DNA of 64,000 bases from Guyanagaster necrorhizus (lineage: Eukaryota; Basidiomycota; Agaricomycetes; Agaricales; Physalacriaceae). Shown piece by piece: positions 23,487-34,670 of the stretch (position 1 is its first letter; every line of letters starts with the position of its first letter). Both the position numbers and the translations under genes were made by a program. Below the pieces are notes generated by a model. It saw nothing but the letters and a program-made list of their open reading frames with translations. It was not told where the DNA came from and did no database searches. The DNA lies in the NCBI RefSeq assembly GCF_019112545.1, contig NW_025064908.1, positions 252,515 to 316,514 of the forward strand, given 5' to 3'.

Positions 23487-23874
23487 CCAAGACATTGAAC
23501 AAAACGCAAATCACCGTGACCTTGCAGCCTCACCGGAGGCTCGAAATCGAGCCGCACAGCACACATCACTCTGGGTGTTCATTGAGATATTTGTTTTTTT
23601 TTTGAATTCGGTGTTGCCATGAGTAAAGATCGTAGCGTCGAAGTCGGAGCACCCTCAAACACATCCCAAGTTGGTAAACACATAGCACGCCGTCTCGATA
23701 TTCAACTCGTATATAATCGTACAAATCAGCCTAATGCTACCCAGTTCCATATGCTCCAGCTCTGCAGATCGCATTGTTAACGAGGCCAATTGGAAATCAG
23801 AAACTTTTTTTGCGGGGTTTTAATTTTTTTAGGAGACGAAAGAAAGGAAAAGGAAGAAACAATTGGTGGTGCAA

Positions 23875-25108
23875 CTACTGATAGTCCTTCGGAGGAGTGT
23901 CGTTTTCAGCAGGGAAAGCGACCTGAATTGGAGTCTTCTTCCCGTCCTCGACCTTGATGATAGTAGTGGGCTTGACAAGTTTGACGACCGACTTCGAAGC
24001 TCTCTGAGCGCCGTCATTACGGACGATCTCATGAGAGAAGCTGCTGCTCTGGCTCAACCCGTCGAACGCAATGGTACCTTCGGGATAATTCAGGTAATAG
24101 TTCGCAGAGAAACCCTATAAATAACAGCTTAAGCGTAATGAACACTCAGAAACGGAAAAAAAAACTTACCCAGTAGTAGTGGCCATTGTATCTGATAAAC
24201 GCATTAGCTCGACGAGGACTCTGACATCTAGCGATGCATACTCACTGGTTACCCTTGGCTACAAGCCAAAGCATATCAGCTTGACACAAGGAGCGAAGCA
24301 CGTTATTACTCACTGGCAATAAGACCGCCATCGTTGAGACCATATTTCTGAGAGGAGATTTTCAACAAAGGAGCGAATCTGAAGGCGGAATTAGCACTGA
24401 CCAGGTTATAGACCGATTTTCCGTTCGTAGTTAACTGAGTCCTCAGAATCGAGAGAGTCTCCCCAGCACCGACACTGCATGAACACATGTCAATTTCGTC
24501 CGTACAGCCAGGATCCGGTGGGACTTACGTGATCTCCCAGTCATTTTGCAAGGTGTGCGTCGATTCCTTCGATTGAGTCGACGAGGTCTCATTGGAACTG
24601 CTGATGGAAAAATCGGAACCAGCCACTGACCCAATAGTGACCGACCACGTGAGACTGATCGACGCTGATAATACAAAAACGTCGTCAGCCTTAAGCAAAA
24701 CCAAAGAAATGCATAAAAACTGACAACTACGAGTTACAGTCAGAGACGCCGTCGATGTTGTGGACCACGTTTCGGTCCAGCGTGTGGTAAACGGTTGCGA
24801 ATTGTTGCGATTGTCATAAGACCAGACAGTCGTCGTCTTTGTGGCATTGTCGACACTGTTACCGACGACGTACGGATCGCCTTTGGTCACGTTGTAACAG
24901 TACCAGCTGCGGGACGACAGAGTCAGCTTCCTAAGGAAAAAGAGACGCTGTCCACAGACCTCCAGGTTTCGGCGAAACCCTCGTTGAGGGCGATGTCTCC
25001 GAGGCCCTGCATGGTATTTCCGCGCTGGGCATTGAGTGTGTTGTAAACCTGCTGCTTATGCCAGCCAAGATTGGACAGATCTTCCCAAGAAGTTTTCACT
25101 CCAGCCAT
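23875..25108 (-). CDS. aerolysin-type (ETX/MTX2-like) pore-forming protein, right copy
   Basis: This is the mirror copy of the gene at 14747-15980. All seven exons, including the microexon, can be traced with intact splice sites, and the frame is open from ATG 25108-25106 to the TAG at 23877-23875. Differences from the left copy are few and lie mostly in introns or at silent positions. It is therefore an intact second gene. It shares the promoter, with its TATA box at 25187-25181. Without a signal peptide it would accumulate in the cytosol. The function assignment carries the same uncertainty as for the left copy. Confidence 0.6.
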
Positions 25109-25180
25109 GATATGCAATAAGATGTTGGGTTGGATGGCAGTTGGGTTAAGTTAATGGTCACAGAGAGAAATGCGGGATGC

Positions 25181-25187
25181 TTTTATA
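25181..25187 (-). promoter_or_regulatory. TATA box of right toxin-like gene
   Basis: Mirror of 14668-14674. One base differs just downstream of the box between the two promoters. Confidence 0.6.
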
Positions 25188-25925
25188 GATTTGCGGGCGA
25201 CCTTTCCTGTCCTGTCTTGACATCTAGGTCAAAGTACAGGATGAATGGAAGTTGTCGTTATTACCATAGGTTATACACATGTAGGGCACATGCTCACGCA
25301 TCTGACATCCACAGTACGCGCACACAAGATTGAAATGCGGGATGAATGGAAGCTGTTGTTATTACCGCAGGTTACACACATGTAAGGCACATGCTTACGG
25401 ATCTGACGTCCACAGGACGCGCACACCAGAGAGACTGGTATTCAAACGGAATCATCTGGTCTTGGGCTGCGCTGTTTGGGGGTAAGACTCTTCTAGGGTC
25501 CAGGAACGTATCTCCTCCGCCATGGAGCGCCCTCGCTCGGATTTTGGGCAAAATACTTCCGAAACTCAGCCGTCGTGTTATCCAGGTTGAACTTGAATCC
25601 ACTCTAGAGGGCATCGCATAGTTGCGCCTAGAGAAACTGGTGGCGCTTGTAGAGTGGTTTGATGATAGCGGCACCAGGTAGTTATTCTTGAAATCTTGAT
25701 GAGAGAGAATGACAGATCTCTTCTAACAGTGTCGCTGAATGGAAAACCCGAGACAACATAAGGATTGAATCCATCTCGTCTGATGAAAAGCGCTTCGGAA
25801 ATTAATATAATAATCTCCTCGATTCTCGGCTGTCAATGAAGGTTGGTTCGCGTGAACGTCAAGGCTGATAATCGATGGTCAGAATCGAACATCCTGAGTC
25901 AAGGGAAAATGCATACTCCGTCGTT

Positions 25926-26420
25926 TCAAGAATCAGGAGCCATGTAGGTGACATTGAAGGTGACGCAGGCAGCGTCGGCATGGCCCCACAGACCTCCTTC
26001 TGTCGTGGTCAATCTTCCTAACAATCCATTGTCGGCCAGTTCATGGCGGGAACTCTGACAATAAATACAATTTTCAGAGAGGTGATGTGAAAACAAATGC
26101 ATACCACGCACGTTCTACAGTTCGCCGTCAACTCATAGATGCAATGGTAGTGTCTCAGATGAAAACACCTCTTCAAACTCCGCTTCAGAGACCTTCCAGA
26201 ACCTTGCATTTGGTAACACCTCATGTGCGCGTTAAAGCCTTCGAAAGCCACCAAGTGATTCAAGAGTTCATAATCTGTGCATTTAGAACCGGTCAACTTC
26301 ACCATGCCGTTGTTCGAAACGCCCGAACCTGACGTGAACACGAAAGATTCTGCGAGCATGGGTCGTGTACGGTTGCCGAGCTGTCCCAGGCAGGTTTTCG
26401 ATTTGCGTAACGTGAATCGG
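25926..26420 (-). CDS. arm-encoded hypothetical protein, right copy
   Basis: The better-preserved copy of the gene at 13.52-13.93 kb. An open exon covers LAESFVFTSGSGVSNNGMVK, DYELLNHLVAFEGF and RHYHCIYELTANCRTCV. An intron from about 26104 to 26056 is followed by SSRHELADNGLLG and CVTFNVTYMAPDS, with the stop at 25926-25928. The frame is open further upstream to about 26.42 kb, but no start is clear. It is Cys-containing, with no recognised domain. Its 3' end faces the toxin-like gene's promoter, about 740 bases away. Confidence 0.4.
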
Positions 26421-27125
26421 TTTGAACGGCTCTAAGGAACTCTAAGCCACGACTCCGTTTTCGCATTATAGATCTATTTTTCGTACTTTTTCCCATATAG
26501 TAATAATATTGAAGAAATTTGAGAGCTGTCCATAATGCGTTAAAGATGGGTAATCTGCATGATGTGGAGATTATATAGTGTGGAAACTTAATGTGAAGAC
26601 ATTGCACTGACTGTTGTTTCCCAGGCTGCAGTGTCTGAGACAAAGGCTGTTAGTTGTCATCTAAGTTCGCCGGTGCGTACAACAGTCATGCTTAGCACAA
26701 CATTCATAGACGAAGGCAGACCGACACATAACCAAGATGAAATGAGTGTGAGGGGAGATGATATTGCACATTTGAGGGGCCGCAGTGCCTTTAAACTCAG
26801 TCTTGATATTTGTTCACTTACTGATATCACTGCTGAGGCTGGTGCAGTGGAACCGTATCGCTAGGTCCAAGAGAGGGAATCGGGAATGGCTGGTGATGGT
26901 CTCGGTTGTAGCTACGAACAAGCGGGAATCTACGGCAATGCAGCATGTGATCTCGGAGGAACCGGACCGTGTCGACGCTCCCAATAGCTTAAAATGGGAC
27001 CTTAAAAGGTTTTAATTTCAGCATCAATATTTATGTATATGACATTAATCTAGTAAGTTACAATATCACAAGGAGCTTATATTGATTTTAAACTGTTCAA
27101 GTTAGTTTTCTGCTTTTAACCTTTA
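26421..27125. other. AT-rich spacer between right arm and repeat B
   Basis: Only short frames are present. Around 27000-27120 the sequence is strongly AT-rich. A stretch near 26990-27020 (gggaccttaaaaggttttaa) has a close relative near 50450-50480, which hints at a small dispersed repeat. Confidence 0.35.
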
Positions 27126-27128
27126 ACT

Positions 27129-27590
27129 CACCCAAGAGGCTATGGCTTTGGAGACTATTATGTTTTTCAGATCATATAAGAAGCAATTCTGACCCAGTTT
27201 GAGGACACTGGGGACGGCGTAAGGATCAAATACGAACGTCGATGAGGCGCATAATGCACCAAAGACCGCTAGAATGTTCATGAATGTACCGCGTCGATTA
27301 CAGACAAGTCGCCTTTTTCTCCTCGGAATATACTAGAGAAGGGACTGTCAGCTGATGGTCATGAACACGGCGGACCACGAACTTCCATATCGATGGCACC
27401 CAATGTGAGCCTGAATCGGTATTCCTTCTTCTCCAAAATTGTCGCAATTCAAAGAAGATGTTTCTAAGGACAATTGAGACCAAGAACACGGTAACATGAT
27501 GATGTGAAATCGCTTACCCAAGACAAACGTCGGTAAGAGCGTTGTATGTTGTCCATTCCAAGATGTGCGTCGCGTTCTCTTCAAAAAATC
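27129..27590 (+). repeat. orphan repeat family, copy B (truncated)
   Basis: It begins inside the orphan ORF, keeping only its last codons (RGYGFGDYYVFQII, stop 27177-27179). It continues through the conserved 3' flank and the reverse-strand partner frame (exon near 27590-27520, gtaagc donor, then IPIQAHIGC..WSAVFMTIS to a stop). It mirrors copy A across the inverted duplication. Confidence 0.6.
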
Positions 27591-29264
27591 GATGTCGGCG
27601 TAATTATGAGTACCAGCCTGTTGGTTCCGAGGTACCCTAACACTGCACCAAAATTACTCTTAGCTGCCATATCGGGGAAAACAAACATGGAAGGACATAC
27701 CTCGGTACAAATACCACTATGCAGCTTCCGCGTTGAACCATGACGATGATGATAAGTAAAGACTGAAATGTTTCGTGCCGTCTGGTTGCCCTTAACGGGC
27801 TTTCCTTTTGGCGACGACCATCACCAAGGTAGTTATACTTTACGCCAAAGATCCCCGCAATATGGCCGATTCCTTCACTGCATCATGGGGCCCAAGCCCG
27901 AGACGAAGCGCGCGTTTTACCGCTAGCCCGGGCCCAATCAGGTCTTCTTCGGTTCTACGAATTGACGATGTCTGCAGCCTTTATGGCCAAACGAAAGAGC
28001 CAAAGACTATGAGCGAAAAACTATTAGTTTTGCCATGAAAGGCTGGCCGATTCCTTCCTGAAGCCCCATCATGAGATATACATATTATTCAACGTTATTC
28101 ACGACGGGATGGCGATGCTTCGCGGATACATCAGTACGCTTATCGATCCAGAGAATGGTACTCAGCGCATCGAAGTCTCTATATTCCTTTTCGTGAAGCT
28201 GACTGTTGGTAGCATGATAGTACGACTGAGCACCGCGAGAAAGAGCATGGTTGTTATTCAGGATGCTTGGCGGCCTGTGAAACTGGCATCGAGTATACGA
28301 GAAGATATATGTCAGGTCCCAGATACGCTCAGATGTCTGCACGTTACATTAGCATAGGGTACGTATTATAGCATGTCCGTACGCACTTTGGCCCATGAAA
28401 AAATACACTTATTCCTGCTGGTTGTCTGGACGTTAGAATGGGCATTTTGTAAGCGACGTGTCATGCCCTTGAGAGTAGCAAATTGAGGACAAGAAAAGTG
28501 AAGATAAACGTCCCGCGTACTATATATCGTCGATGCTGGCAGACATTGCTTGGCATACCGCTCATAGCAGTGCTTGATCTCCTCAGTGCGGTGTGCTGGC
28601 GGTGACAATCTCCAGAGCGTCACATCCCTATTGGAGTCCGTCATCGATCTGGCCACAACAGTTTGACAACTTTTTCATCTATCTGATGTCGATCATTTCT
28701 GACATATAAATTGTCCTATGCAGCGTTGATCGGGCCTAGTCCGGTATCGCGCTCAAATGAGACTTGGATTGATAATAAAATCTCGGGACGTAAATGGAAC
28801 ATTTACAACTTGTCTGGTCGGGTAATGTAGATGAGGGCGCCATCATGGATATGCTCGAAGGGCGAGCTTACAGTTTGAAGTCCGCTGTTATAAGCGTCCG
28901 ACAGGGACACAAGCTCAAGGTGGACACACTTTCTCGAGCTGATGCTCTGAGGAAGGGTGGTATGCAGAGATCACGTTGGTGAAGGGCTGGCTGAAACAAA
29001 TTCGAAAGGAAAAGTGTTAGAGAGTGGCCCACCACTGCTCTGTTTGAGTCTTTGCATCTGATTATATACAAGACATTTATTTTACTTCCTGTTAAAGATC
29101 GAACTTGGTATATACCCGTATTATATTTGGCCTGATTACTACTTGATTGTGTGACATTTGGTACCTTATCAATTTATCCTTTTGACCACCACGACGACCG
29201 CTCGCTGTGCTTCGTTCATGCCCATCTGCCTGATTTCCAACACTTCCCTCAGTAATATAACATT
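27591..29264. other. gene-poor stretch
   Basis: Several 60-96-codon frames on both strands (for example 28366-28656 - and 28794-28982 +) show no motif or exon chain. The first few hundred bases still resemble the 3' flank of repeat D, so the repeat family probably extends into it. Confidence 0.35.
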
Positions 29265-30858
29265 TTGTTCTGTCTGACTGGTCTCATGAGCTGCTTCACA
29301 TTTATGCTTCGTGGGTGCTTAAGCGGTGATGCCCTAATATGGTTGACCATCCACCTTCCGGCTTTGTGCGGTCGGGTACTTCATCGCCTCTTTTCTCTCC
29401 TACTCTCCTGGCAAATAATGTCACAGGTACTGATTACACTCTGTCCATGTATGATTTCTCATAGACAAAACAACAAGAGCTACTTTCATATCTCAACCTG
29501 ACGCCGCGACATGTTAGCAGCGGTGGTTCAATCCTTGCTTCTGGCATCATTCTAAACATCGATGAAAAACAGACTGATATCTTAGAGTTTATGAACTGGC
29601 TCGCCATCTGCTTCGCCCGGAGCGAAGATGGACATTCCGTTTCCGTTGCAGTATCCTTCTACAACAATGCTGTTACTCTCCATATCGCTGCAGACAAAGG
29701 AATCCCTGATCAAGCTGATCTGGACCATGTGGATAACTTTTTCTCCATCGCTCGCGACATTCTCCATCGTCAGAGCGAGCAGGCTGAAAATAACGAATAA
29801 CTCAGCTTCTCACATGACATCGATCGCATCGAGCATGCTATCGTGGATGCGGTCTGGATGCGATTCTTACGGAAAGCGCGTTTGCTACGATTTACAGCCG
29901 TTCTGAACAAGCGTGAAGTACACACTGCTGAAGAGCTGGGCCGAGTGGCGCTCACAGACAAACCAGGGCAGTGAATCGCCCAAACGCATCAACAGCTTGG
30001 CTGTAGTTCTTTCAAATGGGGACAGCAACGCCATGCTGAGGGTCGCCTTTGACTTCATTTCCGATCTGGAACACGCTACTCTGGCTTCGGAGAGCCATGA
30101 TCTCAAGTTCCGTTACTTCTCCCGAATGACGTCCCTGTGTTCTGCCCTCATTAACTCGGATTTCTTCGACGATGCTATTAATCGATGTTTGGATCCAGCT
30201 CCTCTACCGCCGTCTGTGGCACGTGTATCCGTACCACCATGATGCGGTCCGTTTCGCAAAAGTAGGGCCAACCCATTTTCGTTCCCTCTGTGGCGGTCAA
30301 GGCACACTGGAATACGTATGAGTGGGGCTTAAACTTGGCATAGTGCCGAAAGTTGTCGACTATCTCATGTCCCTGCGAGACGTGGTTATAGGAATTCTCC
30401 GTCGGCAGTCCATTACATACACTGATGAAGAGCTCGAGGAATGGCTAAAGGCCTATTCTACGCCTAGGCCACTATTCAAGATCGATCCCTCTTGGATTGT
30501 AGGAGGGACTGTGACTGTGCGACCACACCCGCAGATTCCAATGATGCATTATCTCGATGTGGAGAAGATTCAGGTGTTGGAGGACACTATAGGGTCTAGC
30601 AAACGGCTGTGTGATACTTGCCATCGCTACAAATCGATCTGTGAAAAGCAGACAGGATGGAAATGGATATTCTCGGGGTCGTCGAGGAAGAAGGCCCACC
30701 AGGATTGGATGATACCTACTGTTGCGGAGTCTCCTACCATTTTCGCAGCTGCCTTTGTAGAGCAGGCTGTGAATCCCATCATCAGTTCTTCGGTAGCAGA
30801 GGGTGAGCGTAATTTTGCTTCCCACTTTCTTTATCACAGGTTCATAGTTCCATACTAA
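29265..30858 (+). pseudogene. broken multi-exon gene of unknown family
   Basis: Consecutive plus-strand pieces look genuinely coding. A Leu/Cys-rich piece (29265-29428) ends MSQ at a donor. After an acceptor near 29464 comes QELLSYLNLTPRHVSSGGSI and IILNIDEKQTDILEFMNWL, reaching a stop at 29798-29800. In the next piece, RIEHAIVDAVWMRFLRKARL, the frame shifts near 29950 to SESPKRINSLAVVLSNGDSN and SDLEHATLASESHDLKFRYF. A final frame covers 30322-30858 (MGLKLGIVPKVVDYLMSLRD to the stop). Stops or frame changes separate the pieces. It reads as one protein of about 500 residues with several disabling mutations, or several sequencing errors. No domain is recognised; a C-x2-C (CDTCHRYKSIC) is seen near 30615. 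Confidence 0.45.
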
Positions 30859-31059
30859 CCTTCCCTTCCTACAACTCCGAGATGCTTATATGTGCAAAAC
30901 TAAGTAACCATTCAATTGCTTGGCTACAATAAGTTTAAGCGCTGGCAGTTCATGATAGTTTACGACCGACTTCTGGAGCATTCTCGCAGATTTTTCTCAA
31001 TGAGGTGTTTCGGCGTGTCCAGTCACGAACCGGTAAATTCTGTACTTGAGGTGCGTTGA

Positions 31060-31935
31060 CCAGTGGCAGCACAATATTCTCGTAAACAAGGTTCGACGTC
31101 ACTTTTTCAATGCCTTCGGTTTTCTTGGATGTCTAGACACAGCATCTGCGACGGCCGTTTCCCAGCATACTTCGCCATGAGCAGTCGTCACGGTATCTGG
31201 ACAGGAGACCGCTATCGATGGACCATCCCCAAGAGCAATCTCTGGCACATTGAATCTCTGCACTTATGTCGGTACAGAAATCTACCCGCCAGCGTGACAA
31301 TTGCGATGCCGATTGTATTGGTAGGAGAGGGGACGAAAGGACTGGAGCTCTGGCCATGACAGATGCGCTGACACTGTTTTGGTCGAACGGTAAGGAAGAG
31401 AATGCCGGGGATAAAGGAAAAATGAACCGAGCTAAGGCTCGGGAGGAACGCCCGAGAGGCTATGGCTTTGGAGACTATTGTGTTTTTCAGATCATATAAG
31501 AAGCAATGCTGACGCCGTTTGAGGACACTGCGAAGGCGAAAGGACTAAATATGAACGTCGGTGAGGGCGCATGATGCACCGAGGACCACTAAACTGTTCA
31601 TGAATGTACCGCGTCAATTACGGACAAATAAGTCAGCTTCTTCTCTGAGTATACTAGAGAAGGGACTGTCAGCTGATGGTCATGAACACGGCGGACCACG
31701 AACTTCCATATCGATGGCACCCAACGTGAGCCTGAATTGGTATTCCTTCTTCTCCAAAATTGTCGCAATTCAAAGGGGATATTTCTAAGGACAATTGAGA
31801 CCAAGAACACGGTAACATGGTGAAATGAAATCGCTTACGCAAGGCAGATGTCGGTAAGAGCACTGTATGTCGTCCATTCCGAGATGTGCGTCGCCTTCTC
31901 TTCAAAAAATCTATACGTACCCTCTCGTCTTGCAC
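31060..31935 (+). repeat. orphan repeat family, copy C
   Basis: This copy contains the orphan ORF (31266-31499, ending RGYGFGDYCVFQII) and upstream sequence alignable with copy D (FNAFGFLGCLDTASATAV). The reverse-strand partner frame lies at 31935-31670: exon RFFEEKATHISEWTTYSALT, intron, then IPIQAHVGC..WSAVFMTIS. Copies B and C are very similar over about 450 bases. Whether either frame is expressed is unknown. Confidence 0.6.
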
Positions 31936-32354
31936 TTTTACTAATTCATCTCCTCCCTGAGAACTTACAGCTCGAAACCAATCATGGTTTCTTCTGACGA
32001 GCTACGCATAGTCGTCAATGAAAAATAGATGATCGGAAATTCAAATAGGACTACTCTACCTTCACCATTCCCCCGGGCCTCTACATGTAAATTTCGCTCT
32101 CGAAGCGAAAGCCAGCAAGCGTTGGCTTCTTCAACGTCTCTTTGTAAGTACTAAGTATATAGCCACGCCTTTATAAGGTTTGCCTTGGAAATCGTTTCAA
32201 TCGAGCAGGATACACTAAACACACATACTGACTTCCAGGCTCGGAAGGAAGCAGATCCAGGATACCTTAGAAGTGCTATCCTGAAGAATATCATCTAGCG
32301 ACATGATACCGGTGCTGGAATAGATTAGCACATGCAATAGGTACAGTGGCAAGC

Positions 32355-32640
32355 GCTTACCCACCCTGATAAAATTTGGGGAAGACACGAACGCTGAGTG
32401 CAAATTCAATCGGGCGAGAGGTGTTCTCGTAACAAAGTTTCAAATATATTCACAGTGAGCAAAACTCGCATCAAGATAATACCGTAGGCTAAGTTACTTA
32501 CGCTACCTGAGACCGTATCGTACAGCAAGTTCACCCAAGCCGGTTCGGACAATCCAGGTGTCGGTATTGACAATTTTATTTCCGTGCAGTTCTCTATACA
32601 TTCAATAAAGATTTGTTTATCAGGACTGGACGAAAGCCCT
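32355..32640 (-). pseudogene. F-box family fragment with zinc-site decay
   Basis: The minus strand reads PTPGLSEPAWVNLLYDTVSG, then a donor-like gtaagt. After an intron, LCYENTSRPIEFALSVRVFP is followed by KFYQGG and another gtaagc donor. This aligns exon by exon with the F-box gene at 58.2-60.7 kb (PMPGFSEPAWVDLLFEPICH, LCYKNICRTIGFGLGVRICS). The C-x2-C of that gene (ICSKC) is VFPKF here, so the zinc ligands are lost. The F-box itself and the later exons are not found, so this is a relic. Confidence 0.55.
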
Positions 32641-32699
32641 TCGCTGTCCGCGCAGGACCAAGAAGATCTTGGTGATGACGATAAGCAAATATCTAAGTC

Positions 32700-33484
32700 G
32701 TTGATCTTTATGTAACTGTGAACATTTAATCCCTTATAGTAAATGTATTGACCTCAAAATATATTTCTAAAAGGCATGTCCACAAGCCGTGTATCATGCG
32801 AACGGGCACGCCGGCTCTTAGTTCCTGTCGAGTTGGATTGTTGGATGCACCTTCATCCGCTGAGCAACTGCTGAGGCGGATAATTTGAGCCGTTTGGATG
32901 CCATATTTCTTCGGTAGAAGCCTTGTAAGAAGATACAAGCCCATTTAGATAAGGATATCCAAATACACACGGTCCGAGAGTTTAAATTTTGGTGGAAGGA
33001 TAGGGTCACGTGCCACGAGCGCTGATAGATTCAAATCCATTCCGGACCGATGCCCCTTCATCCTTCTCATTGGCAGTGGTTGGCTCCGCCACAAGTGACA
33101 ACTGGAAAGTAAACCATAATCTAAAACTTCTCTTATTACTTGGCCCAGATTCGGATTATCTGGTAAATCTCTGGCTGCCAATCCATGCTCGTTCTTGTAC
33201 TCTGGAAATAAAACTTCCTCTCGGTTTTTACGGTACTATTCAACGCTGCTTCGTTCATCATATGCTGCCTCAGGCTTTTCTGACAACCATGGCTTCTAGA
33301 ACTTGCTCAAATTTTATTGGATCTTACTTGACTTAGGGAACTTGTGAGACTGCTCAGTCGTGACTGTCGTAGCCAAGTTGTGACCTTCAACGAACTCTTT
33401 TACAAGGTGGGCTTGGAGAATAGCCTGGTCGACTGAACGTTTACATTCAATGAACTAACACTCTCGTAGATATTCCATCTCGTT
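32700..33484. other. intergenic, no supported gene
   Basis: Short frames on both strands overlap each other. No domain or exon chain is seen. Confidence 0.35.
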
Positions 33485-34670
33485 ATGTCAGAACTGCCAC
33501 AGGAATTGGTCGCCGACATGGTGGATAAACTTCACAACGATCCGGAGGCGCTAAAAGCTTGCTCCCTTACTTGTCACGCTTTCTGCGCCAGGTCTCGGGA
33601 ACATACCTTTCTCACTATTTCTCTTGTGAACGAGAAGCATTGTATCGACTTCTGCGATGTATGTCAGAAATCGTTGTATATATCCCGAAGCGTCGCCGTG
33701 TTACATGTCTACACCACCAACGTCTTTCAAACGCTTCTCGAGTTTAAGCTTCTTGGGTCGTTCGTAAACCTCCATTCCGCCACCTTTCGCTCCGTCGAAT
33801 TTGACGGACTTCCCTACCACTGCTTCTCCACTCTTTCGTCTATCCGAAGCATCACTCTAGCAGGGGTCACGTTTCTAGATATCGTTCATTTCAGCTCCTC
33901 CTTATCCTATCTTACCTCATTGAAGAGGGCGAAAATTTACGCCATTAGGTTGGTAGGACGGGCTGTGCCAAACTCGAACGGCGCTGTCAGGTGCCCTCGT
34001 GTCCATGACCTGAAGCTGTCTTGCAATCTGCGTGATGGCCCAGTTCTAGAAGCTTTCGCTAATGGGGATTTAATATCCTTGAAAAGCTTGCGTATTATAT
34101 CAACCGTGTTCTGTCCGCAGAATATTTCACACCTTGAAAGGCTGATGCAAACACTATCCCTTCCAGTGCTGCGTGTCACCGGTCTCCAGCCCGCTGGTTA
34201 GTAGTTATATGGTATCTAATCACAGAGATCTTTCTCTTATGTATATATAGATTTAGGAATGCGAAATCCTCTATCTCTGGGCAAAATCCATACCTTTGTG
34301 CTACAAATCAACTGGTACCCAGATGACTCCCATCTCTACGCAGTACGATGGTGGACTAGATGTGTTGTGATAAGCCCCTCCTTGGAAAGAGTCACCATCT
34401 TATATGATACTCGCCAGGAATCCGGGCGATCCAGATAACAATAACGAAGACTTCGCAAGGTACACTTGGATGAACTTGGATAGAGCATCCGCAGAAAAGG
34501 TTCCTTTCACCTTGCGGAGCTTTCGTATGGTGCTTTGTACCGATCTTTCCATAGAAGATGACGGATTGAGACTGAAAGAGTATATGGAGGATATGCTCCC
34601 GGGTATACAAGCACGGCACAAGCTCCGGGTGGACGTGGTTAAAGACTTTTGTTCCGTAATCACTCGGTGA
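33485..34670 (+). CDS. F-box domain protein, probable late frameshift
   Basis: The N-terminus is an F-box (ELPQELVADMVDKLHNDPEA, KACSLTCHAFCARSREHTF), which would recruit the protein to an SCF ubiquitin ligase via Skp1. A leucine-rich substrate-binding region follows, without a recognisable zinc site. Exon 1 (33485-34198) ends at a gttag donor. An acceptor near 34251 restores DLGMRNPLSLGKIHTFVLQI in frame. Near 34400-34420 the frame must shift by one base to enter GDPDNNNEDFARYTW and the C-terminal part ending at 34668-34670 (QARHKLRVDVVKDFCSVITR). No splice sites explain the shift. It is therefore either a recent frameshift that truncates the protein or a sequencing error. Confidence 0.6.

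Larger units (their letters stand above)
23487..26340 (-). repeat. right arm of the inverted duplication
   Basis: This is the reverse complement of 13.52-16.37 kb. The near-identical core is about 23.69-26.05 kb. Outside it the two arms are still alignable but much more diverged, for example where this arm has a run of A/T near 23590-23600. Confidence 0.9.

Noticed and set aside
23863..24120. 85-codon frame antisense to the last toxin exon (also 15735-15992 in the left arm)
   Set aside because: It is present in both arms only because they are near-identical; it is antisense to a well-supported exon.
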